64,000 nt of DNA from Stramonita haemastoma (taxonomy: Eukaryota; Mollusca; Gastropoda; Neogastropoda; Muricidae): assembly GCA_030674155.1 (NCBI GenBank), contig CM060334.1:37047957-37111956 (forward strand), read 5' to 3'. Below the pieces are notes generated by a model. It was not told the DNA's origin, did no database searches, and was given only the letters and a program-made list of their open reading frames with translations. Positions 21,345 through 31,890 of this stretch are shown here, piece by piece (within the stretch, counting starts at the first letter, position 1; every line of letters begins with the position of its first letter). The position numbers and the translations under genes were made by a program.

Positions 21345-24300
21345 TTTCCTGAGGTGCAAGAGATATCGTATCTTACATCACAGTTCTGGTGTCAGATAAT
21401 TCTCATCACAAATGAACATTTGGGAGGGGGAGTTGTTTTTTGTTTTGTTTGCTTTTTTTCTTAATAGAGTGCTAAATATTTTCACAGCTCCCTTCACATG
21501 TAGGCCAATAGCCTTTTTGTGAATGAATTATTTCAGTTTGATTTGTCTGATTTTGTTTCAGTTGTAATAAATATTTTATCTATAAGAAGAAAAATTCCCA
21601 CATTTTACCGCAAGTAAAAGTGTTGTTTTAGATTGACTGCCAAATGCAAGCTGTTGACAAAGACTCAGGAGAAGATTTTGTAGCATTTTTTTGTTGTTGT
21701 TCTTTGGGTAGAGTTCCGAGGCCCACCAAATGTGAGATTTTGCATATGCTACTGTTTTTGCCTATTATGAAAATAGCTGCATTCTCACTTTGGGGATGTA
21801 TGCTGGGTATTTTTGTGTTTCTGTAACCCATAAACTACATGATTTTTAATGTGCATATTTAATCTTCTGCATGCGTATATACATGACAGAAATTAAAGCA
21901 CCTGTACTTGAAGTTGACCTGGGAGATCGGAAAAACACCCACCCTTAATTCACCAGAAACCGCCGCTGTAGTCTAGTGGTTAGGGCGTTGGACTCGTAAT
22001 CTAAAGGTTGCGGGTTCGATCCCAGCTTTTGGCTATGGCGTTGTGCCCTTGGAAAAGGCACTTTACGGCTATTTTCTCACCCCACCCAGGTGTAAAAGGG
22101 GTACCAACCTTGTGTTGGGGGTTAACCCTGCGATAGACTGGCGTCCTATCCAGGGGGAGTCTATGACTCTCAGTCGCTTAACACCACAGAAACCGGATAA
22201 GCACCAGCCTGATGAGCCTTAGGCTCGGGACAGACTTTAACTTAACCTAATTCACCAGATGTCACCAAGATTCAAACCTACAACTTCATGGACCCATGAA
22301 ATTGAAGTCAAACAGCCTTAACCACTTGGCTATTGGCATCCAACTGATTTTCTAGCTGATTAGAATGATTGTATTAGACTTAACTTAGTAATTTTGATGT
22401 TGTAGGAAAATGAAAGGTTAATTACAAAGTCTGCCATATCCATCCATAATGTATGACTGTGCTGGGAAAAAAAAGTATTTTGATTAATTTATATAAAAAT
22501 TTTTAATGTTATTGAAAATGAAATATTACTGTTTACTGAATTCATTTCTGTTTTATTTCCAGAGCACTACCAAGGCCTACAGCAAAAGTGGGAAATGTGT
22601 CAGATGTTTTCCGTCCCTCATACCTGGCGGCAATCGCAGAAAAGGCAGAAACCGAAGTATGTCATGTCTGCTGTTTTGTATCAGTGTCTCAATGTTTGCA
22701 ACTTTCCATTTAATTTTCTTTTAGATGTTGGTTTTTACATTCAGTTAAAAATTTCAGAGATGCAAATTCTGAAAGGTGTTAAGCTTGATTTTGTGGGCAG
22801 CTATTCTGTATCAGTTTTTCATAAATATTAGCAACTGTCTGTTTGATAGTAGGAAAAGGTAATATATATGTTTTATTTTAATCCTGTTTAATTAAAGTCG
22901 TGAGATAGATCGTGCCTCCTGTATGACTGTTGAGCTGAAAAGAGTTTGATCTCATCTATTCTGAAAGATGTGTAGTCATGGTTCTCACAGAAAATAACTA
23001 TACAGGATTGACAGTGAAGGAATATGACTGTATGTGTGAAAGTGAACATATATGTGTGTTTGGTGGTGTGTGTTTATTTACATATGTGTGCATGTATAAA
23101 TGTGTATTGTTTCTACACAGCTCAAAGAGAGGAATACAAAAAGCAAAACAAAAAATCCCCCCACAAAAACACCCTTTTCTAATGCTGATATGTTAGTGCC
23201 TCCAAAAGCAGCAGGAGCGAAAAACAAAAGCAACGCCCCACCCCTGAACAAAAATCCTTAAACAAAAAAATAAACAAAGCAAAACAAACAAACAAAAAAC
23301 CAATCCTACATCCTGCACTGCCTGTTCTGGAGAACAGTCAGTATTGCATCAGAAGGCTGATTTCACACACACACACACACACAACCACACACACACACAC
23401 ACACACACACACAAGTTCAGTGTAGGAAAATTAACTATTCACATACTGGATATAATGATGAAGTATTTGGTTCATTTGGATGAGACTATAAATCGAGGTC
23501 CAGTGTGCGAACGCATGCAGAACATCTTGCCCACAACGTTCAAATCCCGTTCCGCCTTTCGGAAGAGCAGGCCATCACGTGCCAGTAGGAGCGGATGACA
23601 AAATTATTTTTTTAAATAGCATGCACACCGGTGTCGTGTTTAGACACCATCCCTGAGGAAAAATCTGGGAGTTGGAGTCCCAGGGTGGCTAGGGGCTGTA
23701 TATGGCAACGTTCTGGTGGCTCCTGCGACGGCGCTGGAACCATTTGTGTTGGTCATTGCCTTTCCAGTGGATCATTCCAGTGGCATGGAGAGGGGGGGTC
23801 TGCTGCATGGGTAACAGTTTGCCCTCCATACTTACTTACCCAGGCTTTGCGCTCTAAAGACTAGAGCGCAACTCCATAGTTTTCCGAGACTGATGGGTGC
23901 CTTCTACTTTCTACTATTTGGTTCTATGTCACTAGTGGAATATGTCAGTTGGTTTTGTGTTGTGCAGAGTGCACCATCCTGGACTGTGTGTACAATGAGC
24001 TGGAGAAGACCTATTACGTCCTGGACCTGATGTGCTGGAATGGACACTCCATCTATGAAACAGAGGTATTGTCTACTATCACTGTGGTGAAAAGATGTTG
24101 ATTGAAATCACTACTACTACAGAGATGAAATAGAGGCTTTTTTAACCTCTGTTCTGTGAAGGTGGTTTTCTTTTTTTGGGGGGGGGGTATCTTTTTTTTT
24201 TTTTTTCTTGGGGGAGGGGTGTCTGAATTTTTCTTGTTTGTAGAATGTCTACAGCATTGTGGTAGCCCTCAGTTTACTGGTCAGTAGATCTGTGAGATCC

Positions 24301-26818
24301 CATGACATTCCCCTGACCCCTCCACTCCCACTCTGCCTAACATTTTCTCTCTCGAATTAAAGGACCAGTCTTTGTGTGTTGTTTTCAGACAGAATTCCGC
24401 TTCTATTGGATGCATGACAAGTTCAGCGAGGTAGAACCCAGGCTGGATGAAATTTCCAACATCAACCCGGTAATGCTGTGTGTCTTGTCTTCCATAACAA
24501 CACTCACAACTCAAGAATGCTTTATTGTCTCAAGTGTTAAGCTAGCTGATCTTTTAAGCCTGAGGAAGGTTTTAAGTAAATAAAAGTTTTGTTCTGCTAA
24601 ACACCTTGAGTGTTGCGTTTTTACTTCTTTTTTGTTGTTGCTGTTATCATCATGTCAAATGAAGAAATTATGAGGGTGTATCAAAATTGTGTAAGTTAAT
24701 GAGTAAACAGACATATACAGATAAGAGTTCTGTCTTTTTTTTTCTTCTCCTTTTTTTTTTTTTTTTTTTTTAACTGTGTTTTGAAAGTATGAGTATTTTA
24801 TTTTATGCTATCTATGAATGGATCTTATTTTTCATTTCAACAAAATAGAAGTTTCCATATAAATCCACAAGATGCATAAAATCTTTTTGTCTTTTGGGTT
24901 TTTTTAGCTTGAAAGTATATATTGCTGTACCTGATTCCCCTCCCCCCAAAAAAGGATGCAGTCCTGAGCAACTATGTGGACTTGAAGCCAAAAAGAGTAC
25001 TAATGATGTCTTCCTATTTGTGCAGTTCAAGTTCATCCCGCTGCCCAGTTTTCCCTGCACACAAGAATCCATCACTTCAGCTGTTGCCTCTGCCCAGTTT
25101 GAGGTCAGAGCCATGAATGTGCTTTTGTCTACATCGTGTACATGTTCAGGTGTGAATGTGTCCGTCTGATATGAGTGAAAGTGGTATATTCAGTCTCTAA
25201 GGACAAGGTTGTTGTAAGGAATCTGGTTTTGGTTTTATCTCGTGTTATGTGTAATCCATGTGGTTTTTCCCACAACACAGTGCTTATGGTTGACCTGGGC
25301 GATGAAACAAGCAAGGACATTAAAGTTGGTTTTATACCCCGTTTTAATATGTATACTGTTGCACAGTTTTAATCTGAGTTTAGAGACAACTTCGGCAGAC
25401 ACCTGTATTGAAGACTTCAGCACAGATGCAGTGGAAAAAGAGGGGGGGGGGGGTTGGGGGAAAGTGGGGAGGGGGGGGGTTAGAGGGGTCAACATGTGTG
25501 GCCAGCCAGAGAAGGCACCCCACCCCCATCCACTCTCCCCCTTCCCTCTTCCTTCCATCCACCTTCACCCCTCTGCCTTAGAGCAGCTGGATCATCCCTT
25601 GCATGAAACCAGACACCCTTTGTTGGTACTTTGCACATGGCCCCCTTCTTTCAACAGAGAAAGTTTCACTCCCTATCAAGTGTTGACTCGCGATATGATG
25701 CAGAAAAGAGAAGCGTTCAACATGGAAGAGTTACATCCCTTGAAACATTTGTCACAGTTTAACTTTTGTCTTTCTTTCTTTTATTTTGTGGTTGTCAACA
25801 TCATATTTTTGTACTTCTGGTCAGAATATTGTAAAAATACCCCCCCCCCCCCCCCCAAAATTGTGCAGGTAGGCAGGTCTGTCAGTGTGAAGACTGTTGT
25901 TCAGATGAACAATTAATGTTCTACCATAGATAGGCACATTACATGTCTTTGAAATGTCATAGGAAAATTGATGTCATTGTGGACATAGCTGTATATCTTT
26001 TCAATACAATGGCGATATTGTTCAGCTGAGCAGAAGTGATGTTGTAAGTACTACAACCAGACTTACTACGTATCATCGTAGATCTGTATCCATACCTAAC
26101 TCACTGTGATCCGTTGCCAGTAGACAAAAGCAACAAAAACTCAACATGTGATTTATTTATTCTTTTATTTATTTTATTCTTTTATATCGAGGATAATGGA
26201 ATAAGCACTCATGTGCTTTTTTACATCCAGCCCCCGTATGTATGCAGTTTTTTGTAAATCGTGTCATCTGTTCCCACCGGCGGCACACGATGGCCTACTC
26301 TTACAAAAAGCGGAACAGGGTTTAACGTGTGCGCAAGATGGTTCTGCGTGCGTTGGCACACGGGGCCTAAGTTTATAGTCTCACCCGAAAATGATGATGA
26401 TTCTAATAATGTCTGGCAGATTGACGGGATGCTGTTCTACCACAAGCGCACCCACTACCTGTTCGGCTCCTCCCCCCTGGTGGTGTGGCTCAAGCCCTAC
26501 ATGCTGCCCGAGATCCTGGGGGTCAGCGTGCCCGAGCATCACATGACCCACCTCCCGTCCTCCTACACCACCTACGCCAACCACATGCAGAAGGTGGGCG
26601 TCAACAAGACCCGGGACACGGATGAGACGCGACGCGACTACAAAGCGTACGGCCACGCGAAACGCCCCGGCCGCCATAGCCAGGGCCACGAGCAAGAGAT
26701 GGCTGAAGAGGGGGGTGGGGACAGGGCGGTAATCGCGGGCAGCAAGTTGGCGTTGGGACAGAATGCGGACAGTGGTGACATGGAATCGGAGGTGGTGACC
26801 TCTGGGCAGTGTACATGA
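17992..26818 (+). CDS. SNUPN: Snurportin-1, complete gene, 8 coding exons
   Basis: Snurportin-1 is the import adaptor that binds the trimethylguanosine cap of spliceosomal snRNAs and links snRNPs to importin-beta for nuclear entry. Coding exons are 17992-18149, 19032-19179, 20689-20793, 22563-22656, 23968-24065, 24389-24469, 25026-25103 and 26420-26818. They sum to 1161 nt, 386 codons plus stop, with all splice sites GT-AG and all phases consistent. Residues 1 to about 65 form the importin-beta-binding region ([31 protein letters not shown]). The cap-binding domain runs from [11 protein letters not shown] (Trp108) through [33 protein letters not shown] and [10 protein letters not shown] to VVWLKPYM (Trp277). 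The two tryptophans match the cap-stacking pair of the human protein (W107 and W276, from memory). The C-terminal 90 residues are charged and low in complexity. Human snurportin is 360 residues. No frameshift is present, unlike the two minus-strand genes in the window. Confidence 0.96.
18640..18955 (-). repeat. Family-C dispersed repeat, near full length
   Basis: In intron 1 of snurportin-1. It runs from caccaaaggttagattgtg to the tRNA-like end (gattcaaacccacaacttc). It is the longest uninterrupted family-C copy in the window and shows the sequence into which SINE-1 inserted at 1.2 and 21.96 kb. Confidence 0.8.
19032..19179 (+). CDS. SNUPN: SNUPN coding exon 2
   Basis: Acceptor tgtgtactcag, donor gtaagta. 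Encodes the acidic linker ([20 protein letters not shown]) between the importin-beta-binding region and the cap-binding domain, matching the AEDDW segment of vertebrate snurportin. Confidence 0.93.
19285..19365. repeat. AT-rich (TA)n-type low complexity
   Basis: Irregular tata/atata sequence in intron 2. Confidence 0.85.
19375..19915 (-). mobile_element. Family-B long tRNA-derived element, near full length
   Basis: A 540-bp element in intron 2. Read on the minus strand, it starts (19840-19915) with a tRNA-like head: A-box-like ggcaggttggttta, an anticodon-loop-like cctgccaa (Gly GCC-type) and the B box gggttcgtaccc. A body of about 450 bp follows and ends in gcgctctaaagactagagcg, itself a short palindrome. 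The body matches 23460-23925 in opposite orientation over its full length. Confidence 0.8.
19974..20243 (-). mobile_element. SINE-1 copy d, degraded
   Basis: Reverse-oriented SINE-1 in AT-rich DNA. Compared with the other copies it has at least six single-base deletions (for example ctggatcgaacc for ctgggatcgaacc, and gcatagcg for gccatagcgg). No target-site duplication is visible because both flanks are TA-rich. Confidence 0.9.
20244..20688. other. SNUPN intron 2, remaining part
   Basis: TA-rich and T-rich DNA. No feature except the acceptor tttttttaatag at its end. Confidence 0.6.
20689..20793 (+). CDS. SNUPN: SNUPN coding exon 3
   Basis: Thirty-five codons in phase 0, [18 protein letters not shown] then [17 protein letters not shown]. 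It contains the first cap-stacking tryptophan. The donor is gtatgt. Confidence 0.95.
20880..21000. repeat. (CT)n-rich microsatellite
   Basis: Irregular CT/TCTG array in intron 3. The Ser-Leu open frames over it are artefacts. Confidence 0.93.
21200..21352. repeat. (CT)n microsatellite
   Basis: A second CT array in intron 3, perfect over about 60 bp. Confidence 0.95.
21715..22345 (-). repeat. Family-C copy interrupted by SINE-1 copy e
   Basis: 21715-21957 and 22260-22345 form a complete family-C element. The right end reads on the minus strand as a tRNA-like head (tagccaagtggttaaggc, gtaggtttgaatc). SINE-1 splits it at an aattcaccaga site. Confidence 0.82.
21958..22247 (+). mobile_element. 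SINE-1 copy e, with TSD
   Basis: Intact A and B boxes. The 12-bp direct repeat taattcaccaga flanks it (21946-21957 and 22248-22259). It lies inside a family-C repeat in intron 3 of snurportin-1, in the same orientation as the gene. Confidence 0.93.
22563..22656 (+). CDS. SNUPN: SNUPN coding exon 4
   Basis: Encodes [20 protein letters not shown] then [11 protein letters not shown], the conserved loop of the cap-binding domain. It ends one base into a codon; donor gtatgt. Confidence 0.95.
22657..23454. other. SNUPN intron 4, first part
   Basis: AT-rich with a CA array (23363-23412). 23130-23310 is A/C-rich on the + strand, unlike most other intronic tracts of this gene. Confidence 0.6.
23455..23925 (+). 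mobile_element. Family-B long element, reverse of the 19.4-kb copy
   Basis: Matches the minus strand of 19375-19800: cagaacatcttgcccacaac, cgttctggtggctcctgcg and gcgctctaaagactagagcg. It lacks the tRNA-like head and is therefore 5'-truncated. It lies in intron 4. Confidence 0.82.
23968..24065 (+). CDS. SNUPN: SNUPN coding exon 5
   Basis: Encodes [20 protein letters not shown] then [12 protein letters not shown], highly similar to the vertebrate DYTILDCIYNE...MCWRGH segment. Acceptor tgtgcag, donor gtattg. Confidence 0.95.
24389..24469 (+). CDS. SNUPN: SNUPN coding exon 6
   Basis: Twenty-seven codons, [15 protein letters not shown] and on to SNINP. Acceptor tgttttcag, donor gtaatg. Confidence 0.95.
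24470..25025. other. SNUPN intron 6
   Basis: AT-rich. A poly(T) run lies at 24751-24771. Nothing else was recognised. Confidence 0.6.
25026..25103 (+). CDS. SNUPN: SNUPN coding exon 7
   Basis: Twenty-six codons, [17 protein letters not shown] and on to AQFE, matching the FVGLKNFPCTPES segment of vertebrates. Acceptor tgtgcag, donor gtcaga. Confidence 0.94.
25104..26156. other. SNUPN intron 7, with G-rich cluster
   Basis: 25442-25492 holds four or more G runs on the + strand and can form a G-quadruplex; C runs occur near 25841-25856. The 224-codon open frame at 25242-25916 crosses these runs and lacks any recognisable domain, so I treat it as chance. Confidence 0.55.
26157..26392. repeat. 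Family-B repeat ending just before SNUPN exon 8
   Basis: Matches the copies at 16.8 and 54.9 kb from ttcttttatatcgaggataa to gtttatagtctcacccga. Its end leaves only about 27 bp of non-repeat sequence before the acceptor at 26418-26419. Confidence 0.85.
26420..26818 (+). CDS. SNUPN: SNUPN coding exon 8 (terminal)
   Basis: Encodes [18 protein letters not shown] then [20 protein letters not shown], with the second cap-stacking tryptophan. A charged, Gly- and Glu-rich tail of about 90 residues follows, ending GQCT. Codon third positions are strongly G/C here, unlike exons 1-7. The acceptor is tctggcag with a weak pyrimidine tract. Confidence 0.94.
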   Translation: MDGMLFYHKRTHYLFGSSPLVVWLKPYMLPEILGVSVPEHHMTHLPSSYTTYANHMQKVGVNKTRDTDETRRDYKAYGHAKRPGRHSQGHEQEMAEEGGGDRAVIAGSKLALGQNADSGDMESEVVTSGQCT

Positions 26819-28341
26819 TGCAGCATTGTTGAACCCTCTTCCCCCCTCTCTCCACCCTGCCTTCTGTGATTGGCTCATTTCTGTCCGTTTGACGATCAGG
26901 CAGCGGGATCTTTTTTCTTTCTTTTTTTAAATGAACTCTATGGGGCAATTTGAGAAGGAAGATTGTTTTTATCCTATGCTGTGAATTTTAACGCATGTAC
27001 GGCTTGTGGGATATGTATAGTGTGATCTGAGAAACAGATTCGTGTAGTCCAGCAGATCAGCAGCAAGTTTCTGTTCATCCAGCCTTTTTTTAACATCAGA
27101 AGACTGTTGAAAAGAGTATATTTATCAAGATATCTTTAGATAGGTAGACTGATTTAACCTTTTAAGAGAGTGAGGAAGAGTGAAATGTCATATGATATTT
27201 GATAGCCTTTGCTTATTGTCCAAATAACTGCTGTCAGCTCTATCGACAGCAGACATTAAAATATTACCACATCAGATAAAAGGATTGAAGTAAAGAGATC
27301 CACTTTTTAACCAAGTCTTGCTTGACTGGTGTATTTTTTAACGTAACATACAGGCAGGCAACGCTTAGTGAAGGATTCCAGCAAGACCATTTGCTTGAAG
27401 TTCTGTATCTTTGTATGTTGGGGAGAAAAAAAACAAAAAAAACATACTGTGATGGGGCGGTAAGTAGATTGCTTCCCATGTGATCAGAGCCCTGTCGCAG
27501 CGTTGTGTTACTAAATCTGGACACACCTGCGAATTGTGCGATGCTCTGTTTCCTCGGTGGTGGTCGAAAGCCCTCCATTGCATACTTTTTTGCCTTGCCT
27601 CTCTCTGGTTTAGTCTGCTTTGTGAGTGCAAACAATCCTATCTACGCCTTACCCCTAACCCTCTGTGAAAAAATGAAAATCATGAGAATATATGAAACCG
27701 TGATTTTTTTTTGTTTTGGTGTGGCATAGCAGTGTTTAACCACTTACGGACTTATGAGGGGTCATTGAACGCATCCAACTGATCACAAATTTGATCAAAC
27801 GGGTTAAAGATCTTTTTATTCCTTGTTGCTACAACAAACGGATAATTTTCTACTTTTGATAACAACTTCAGAGATAAAGATTATTTTAGTCACTATACCC
27901 AAATGCATACAGAGTGGTATTCCAAAAGAGTATAGCTTCCCTGTAAGACTGGAGCAAGTTTTTCTTCTTTGGACAATGTTTGAACAGTTATTTTTCTCTA
28001 TGACACAGATAACTCTGATTCAAGGAATGAATGTTGCTTGCTTCAATCCTTTTATCTGACATGGTAATATTTTAATGTCTGCTGTCGATAGAGCTGACAA
28101 AACAGCAAAACAAAAGATTCAGTGATGAGGGATGGGGAAGAGGGTGGAAAGCAAAAACAAAAAAACAGTTGGTTCAGCCAGGGTGGATGTGTCACAGATG
28201 GAAACTGATGTGTCCTCTGATCCTGGTGCCTAAGAAAACCAGGCATCGTTTTCAGCTTCAACTTACCAGATCTATCATACGACATGTCAGAAACTGATAA
28301 CTGTACAGATGGTAAGGGTAAATAAATATACAGTTTGGGGA
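26819..28341 (+). other. Presumed SNUPN 3' UTR / 3' flank
   Basis: No coding signal. The first AATAAA on the + strand after the stop that I find is at about 28321, so the UTR could be about 1.5 kb. It would then include the long inverted repeat at 27232-28099. The real end is not determined. Confidence 0.4.
27232..28099. repeat. 59-bp near-perfect inverted repeat enclosing about 750 bp
   Basis: 27232-27290 and 28041-28099 are reverse complements at 57 of 59 positions; the outer ends read tgtcagctctatcgacagca. The interior has no coding domain. No clear target-site duplication is seen (ataactgc on the left, aaacagca on the right). It may be a foldback or DNA-transposon derivative, or a local inverted duplication. 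Confidence 0.88.
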
Positions 28342-28623
28342 ACATAGCTCCAGCTAAAGCTCTCAGGTCTAAGAATAATCAGTCTGATTGTAGCCAACAT
28401 TTTTTGGAGAAAAAAAGAAATCAAAATATAGTTTATGTTAATGGGGGGCCCTTGACCTTTCCACATTTTCTGTTTTTATGACATGCCGTTTTGTGTGTGT
28501 GTGTGTGTTTGTGGCCTAGACAGTTGTTTTATTACATGTTTGTATGTAAATTTTAGCACAGTTGTCTATTGTCAGAATCTGTTTACTTGTGTGCATGTAG
28601 AAATTGGTCAGTGTGTGCGTGCA

Positions 28624-28665
<42 letters not shown>

Positions 28666-28932
28666 GTGTGTGTGTGTGTGTGTGAAGGGAAAAAGCTGGG
28701 GCTTAGTGGGTTGCTTGCATGACATTTTTTATGTCAGTATTATGTATCAATATCTTAGCTGTTGGAAATGTTATGATTTCTAGTGAAAATAAAGGGAATG
28801 TGACTTTTTAATAATTTTGTTATCCAAAGTGCAATTTTAATATCTAGATTTATCCTGCTTGCTTCATATTTCTTTTATTTGCACGCTCACAGTTTCATGC
28901 ATAGTTAACACGTGCACGCACGCACGCACGCA

Positions 28933-29009
<77 letters not shown>

Positions 29010-29140
29010 TCACTTGTATGCATGCATATAGTATACACATAGATTCACACTCACACACAGAGAGTAGTTTAAGGAGAAGGGGAAAAGGTAGTGGTAAGAC
29101 ATACTATAAACAGGCTATACAAGTGTTTTGACAAACTTAC
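28342..29140. repeat. GT and CA microsatellites in AT-rich DNA
   Basis: (GT)n at 28490-28508 and 28630-28683, and (CA)n at 28934-29005. Between them nothing is recognised. An AATAAA lies at about 28787. Confidence 0.9.
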
Positions 29141-31360
29141 TGCTCTGTTTCAAGAGAATATGCATAGGTTGGTTTTTTGTTCTAAAGTTTGCACACGAAA
29201 AATGTTTCATATTTTATGACTGGTTTGTTCACCTGTGTAGGTGACTACTAAATGCTGCAGCATGAGTTTTTGATGTTAGGTTTTGTTAAAAAGGGGTTTT
29301 TTGTTTTGTTTTGTTATTTGTTTGGTTGGTTTATTGGGCTTTGTTTAAGGGCTTTTTTGTTGTTGTTTTGATTGTTTCTTTTAAATGGCTCTTACTCCTT
29401 ATTTTTTTTAAATCTCATTTTTTATTTACCTTTTTTTTTATTATGGGCAATATACTATATCCTATTTGCTAACAAATTCAATTCTCTCCATAAAGGGCAT
29501 TATATGCTGGCTGCAAAGGATTTGTTTGTCACAGAGAATGAAGGTTGTTATGTTTGGGGCTTGCTGACAGTTTCCATACCATCAAAAATTCCATTTGTTC
29601 ACTGATGTTAATAATTAAGAAAGCTTCTCTTTTTTGGGGTGGGGGTGCAAAATTCTTTTTCCATTATCTGGGACATGACTTTTATTGTTTTGGTTTTATT
29701 TTGACTATTTTGTGTGACATTGTCAACACTGTGAAGAGCATTAGATGCCTGTTTTGCAGCATTATTTGACAATAAATGAGTATGGGTCTTAGGGGTTTTC
29801 TTAAAGTGTTTTTTTTTATTGTTCTTGTTTGTTTGCTTGTTTTGGTTTGTTGTTTTTTTTGGAGGGGGGATTACGTGAAATAATTTGGTTTACTCTCTTT
29901 TTGTGTGTTTGTTTTCTATTGTGGAGATTTTAGATTGATAGAAATGCTGATGTCCTTAATAAAAACTGGCTTAACTCTCCTCAAAGGAGTTAAAGAGTTC
30001 AGGTAATGTGTTGTGGTCTTTGTTCTTTGAAAGTTGATTGTATTGGGTGTTTGACAAAATTAACATGTTTAACACAGGTTGGGTTTTTTTTTTCATTTGG
30101 TGGAGTTATGTTGGTGGTATTCTGATAGACCCCTAATGCTGGGCTATCAACAATATCAAACCACAATAATATGAAAAGATGTAACAACTTTTTTTTTTCT
30201 CCAAAAGTCTTGTGGTACTTTTCTTCAACAGTTTAATCAATAAACATGAAGTTATTCTGTATGGTAATCATGTGGCATTTCTTTAAAGATCCAAGTAATA
30301 GTTCAAAATTTTTGTTTGGTTTAGTTTAGTTCTTTTTATTTTGTTTTATTCTGTTATGAACTTTGCACATAGAAGATCTGCAAATAAATAATGTACTTTT
30401 ATGAACTGTTTATAAAGAATGGAATTTTTTAAGACAAAAACCTTTATCAGTTAGTCACAAAACTTTTTTTTTCTCTCTTGATAATCAATGAAACCAGAAC
30501 CTCAAAGTAGGGTCAGTATTGAGAGAAGATGACTGGCTGCCTATCCCTATGACTTTTCTGTAGTTTTTAGGGAAAATGATGTTAAACTGCCAAACTACAG
30601 TTGCGATATGTATGAATTGAAATTTTTTATTATTTTCGCCACATCCAAAATATTATTTTTCTATCTCTATGTTGCCATTATTCTTAAAAGATCGTTGTGC
30701 TGTAAATGGGCAGTTTTTTTGTGTGTTTGAAAACTACTGAAAAATTTGTTGTGTCCGAAAACTACTGAAAATTTGGCATTTTCAGGATGATAAATTTCTG
30801 AAGAGCATTTTGATGGTAGATGCTAGGCAGGTGTGGTGGCAGACTATCTGTTTGGTTATCTTGTAATCACATCGGAGAGGCAGGAAAGTTTGTACTGTAT
30901 GTCCTGGATGATTGAAGACTGCTAATCCTTGTTGGACGATTATTTTTAGACAGTAAATATCTGGATTCCTATAGCTGCTTAAAGGGAGGTGGTACTTCTA
31001 AGATGCTCATTTAGATACTAATTTGGACCCCCCCTCCCCTCCCCATGTGCTGTCTGTCTGACTCTCTCTGTATTTGTACTCTCCCATCTATCTTCTCTCT
31101 GATTTCTTTATTGCTTTGTCAGTCTGTCTGTTTCTTTCACTTTCCTTTGTCTATGCTGTCTGTGTGTGTGTCTGTGTGCCTATCTGCTTTCTCTATCTCT
31201 TCCTTTGGTTTAGAGATAATTCTTCCTTTTTTTTCTTTCTTTTTATTTTTTAACCACAATAATTTTGATGTCATGAACTAGCTGTGTTTTGAGTGATGTG
31301 TTGTTGCTTTTTTACTGAATGACAGTCTTTAAAGAGACAGTTAGGATGTGCGTGTGCCTC

Positions 31361-31395
<35 letters not shown>

Positions 31396-31743
31396 GAGAG
31401 AGAGAGTGGTGCGTGCGTGCGTGTGTGAAAAGGAGTAGTATAACTGCAGACATGCTAAGGTAGGTATAACTGCAGACATGCTGCTGGTGTCTGCATGTCA
31501 CTCTCAATCAGTGTGACAGCTGACCTTTGCTTTGACCTTTCAGTTGGTGAGAAGACCACTGTGTGAGGAGGCTTGGAGTACAGAGCAGTTCAGTCATGCT
31601 GCTGGAAATGGGGCATGGGGAACAGTTTGTGATGAATGAAGAATATCTGTCTAGATAGATAGATATACAAAAATGTGTGTGTGTGTGTGTAAATATACAT
31701 AAATATATATGTGATATGTGTGAGAGTGTGTATGTGTGTGATA
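29141..31743. other. G/T-rich non-coding DNA
   Basis: 29270-29360 and 29800-29920 are dominated by ttgttttgtttt-like sequence. CT- and TG-rich parts lie at 31060-31200 and 31355-31420, with TAGA units near 31655. No gene was recognised. Confidence 0.5.
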
Positions 31744-31890
31744 GGTAAAGGCGTTCCCATAACCTATGCAGTCGAAGGGTCATCGGATACCTCAGCTTCT
31801 CTAGGGGCCAGAATATCGAAGGCAGTGTCCATCTCCTCTCACTTGCTGCTTTACCATCCCTGACCCTAAAGAAGGCAGGAACCTATTGAC
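31744..31890 (-). repeat. Family-F SINE fragment
   Basis: Matches 51885-52010: acctcagcttctctaggggc, catctcctctcacttgctgc and tttacc...tgaccct. The tRNA-like head is missing. Confidence 0.75.

Noticed and set aside
20673..21464. Ser-Leu-rich open frames
   Set aside because: Translations of CT arrays in snurportin intron 3; they overlap a well-supported exon in another frame.
25242..25916. 224-codon + strand open frame
   Set aside because: It crosses G and C homopolymers and lies in intron 7 between two confirmed snurportin exons; no domain is visible.
26381..26948. Long minus-strand open frames opposite snurportin exon 8
   Set aside because: They are antisense shadows of a GC-rich coding exon.
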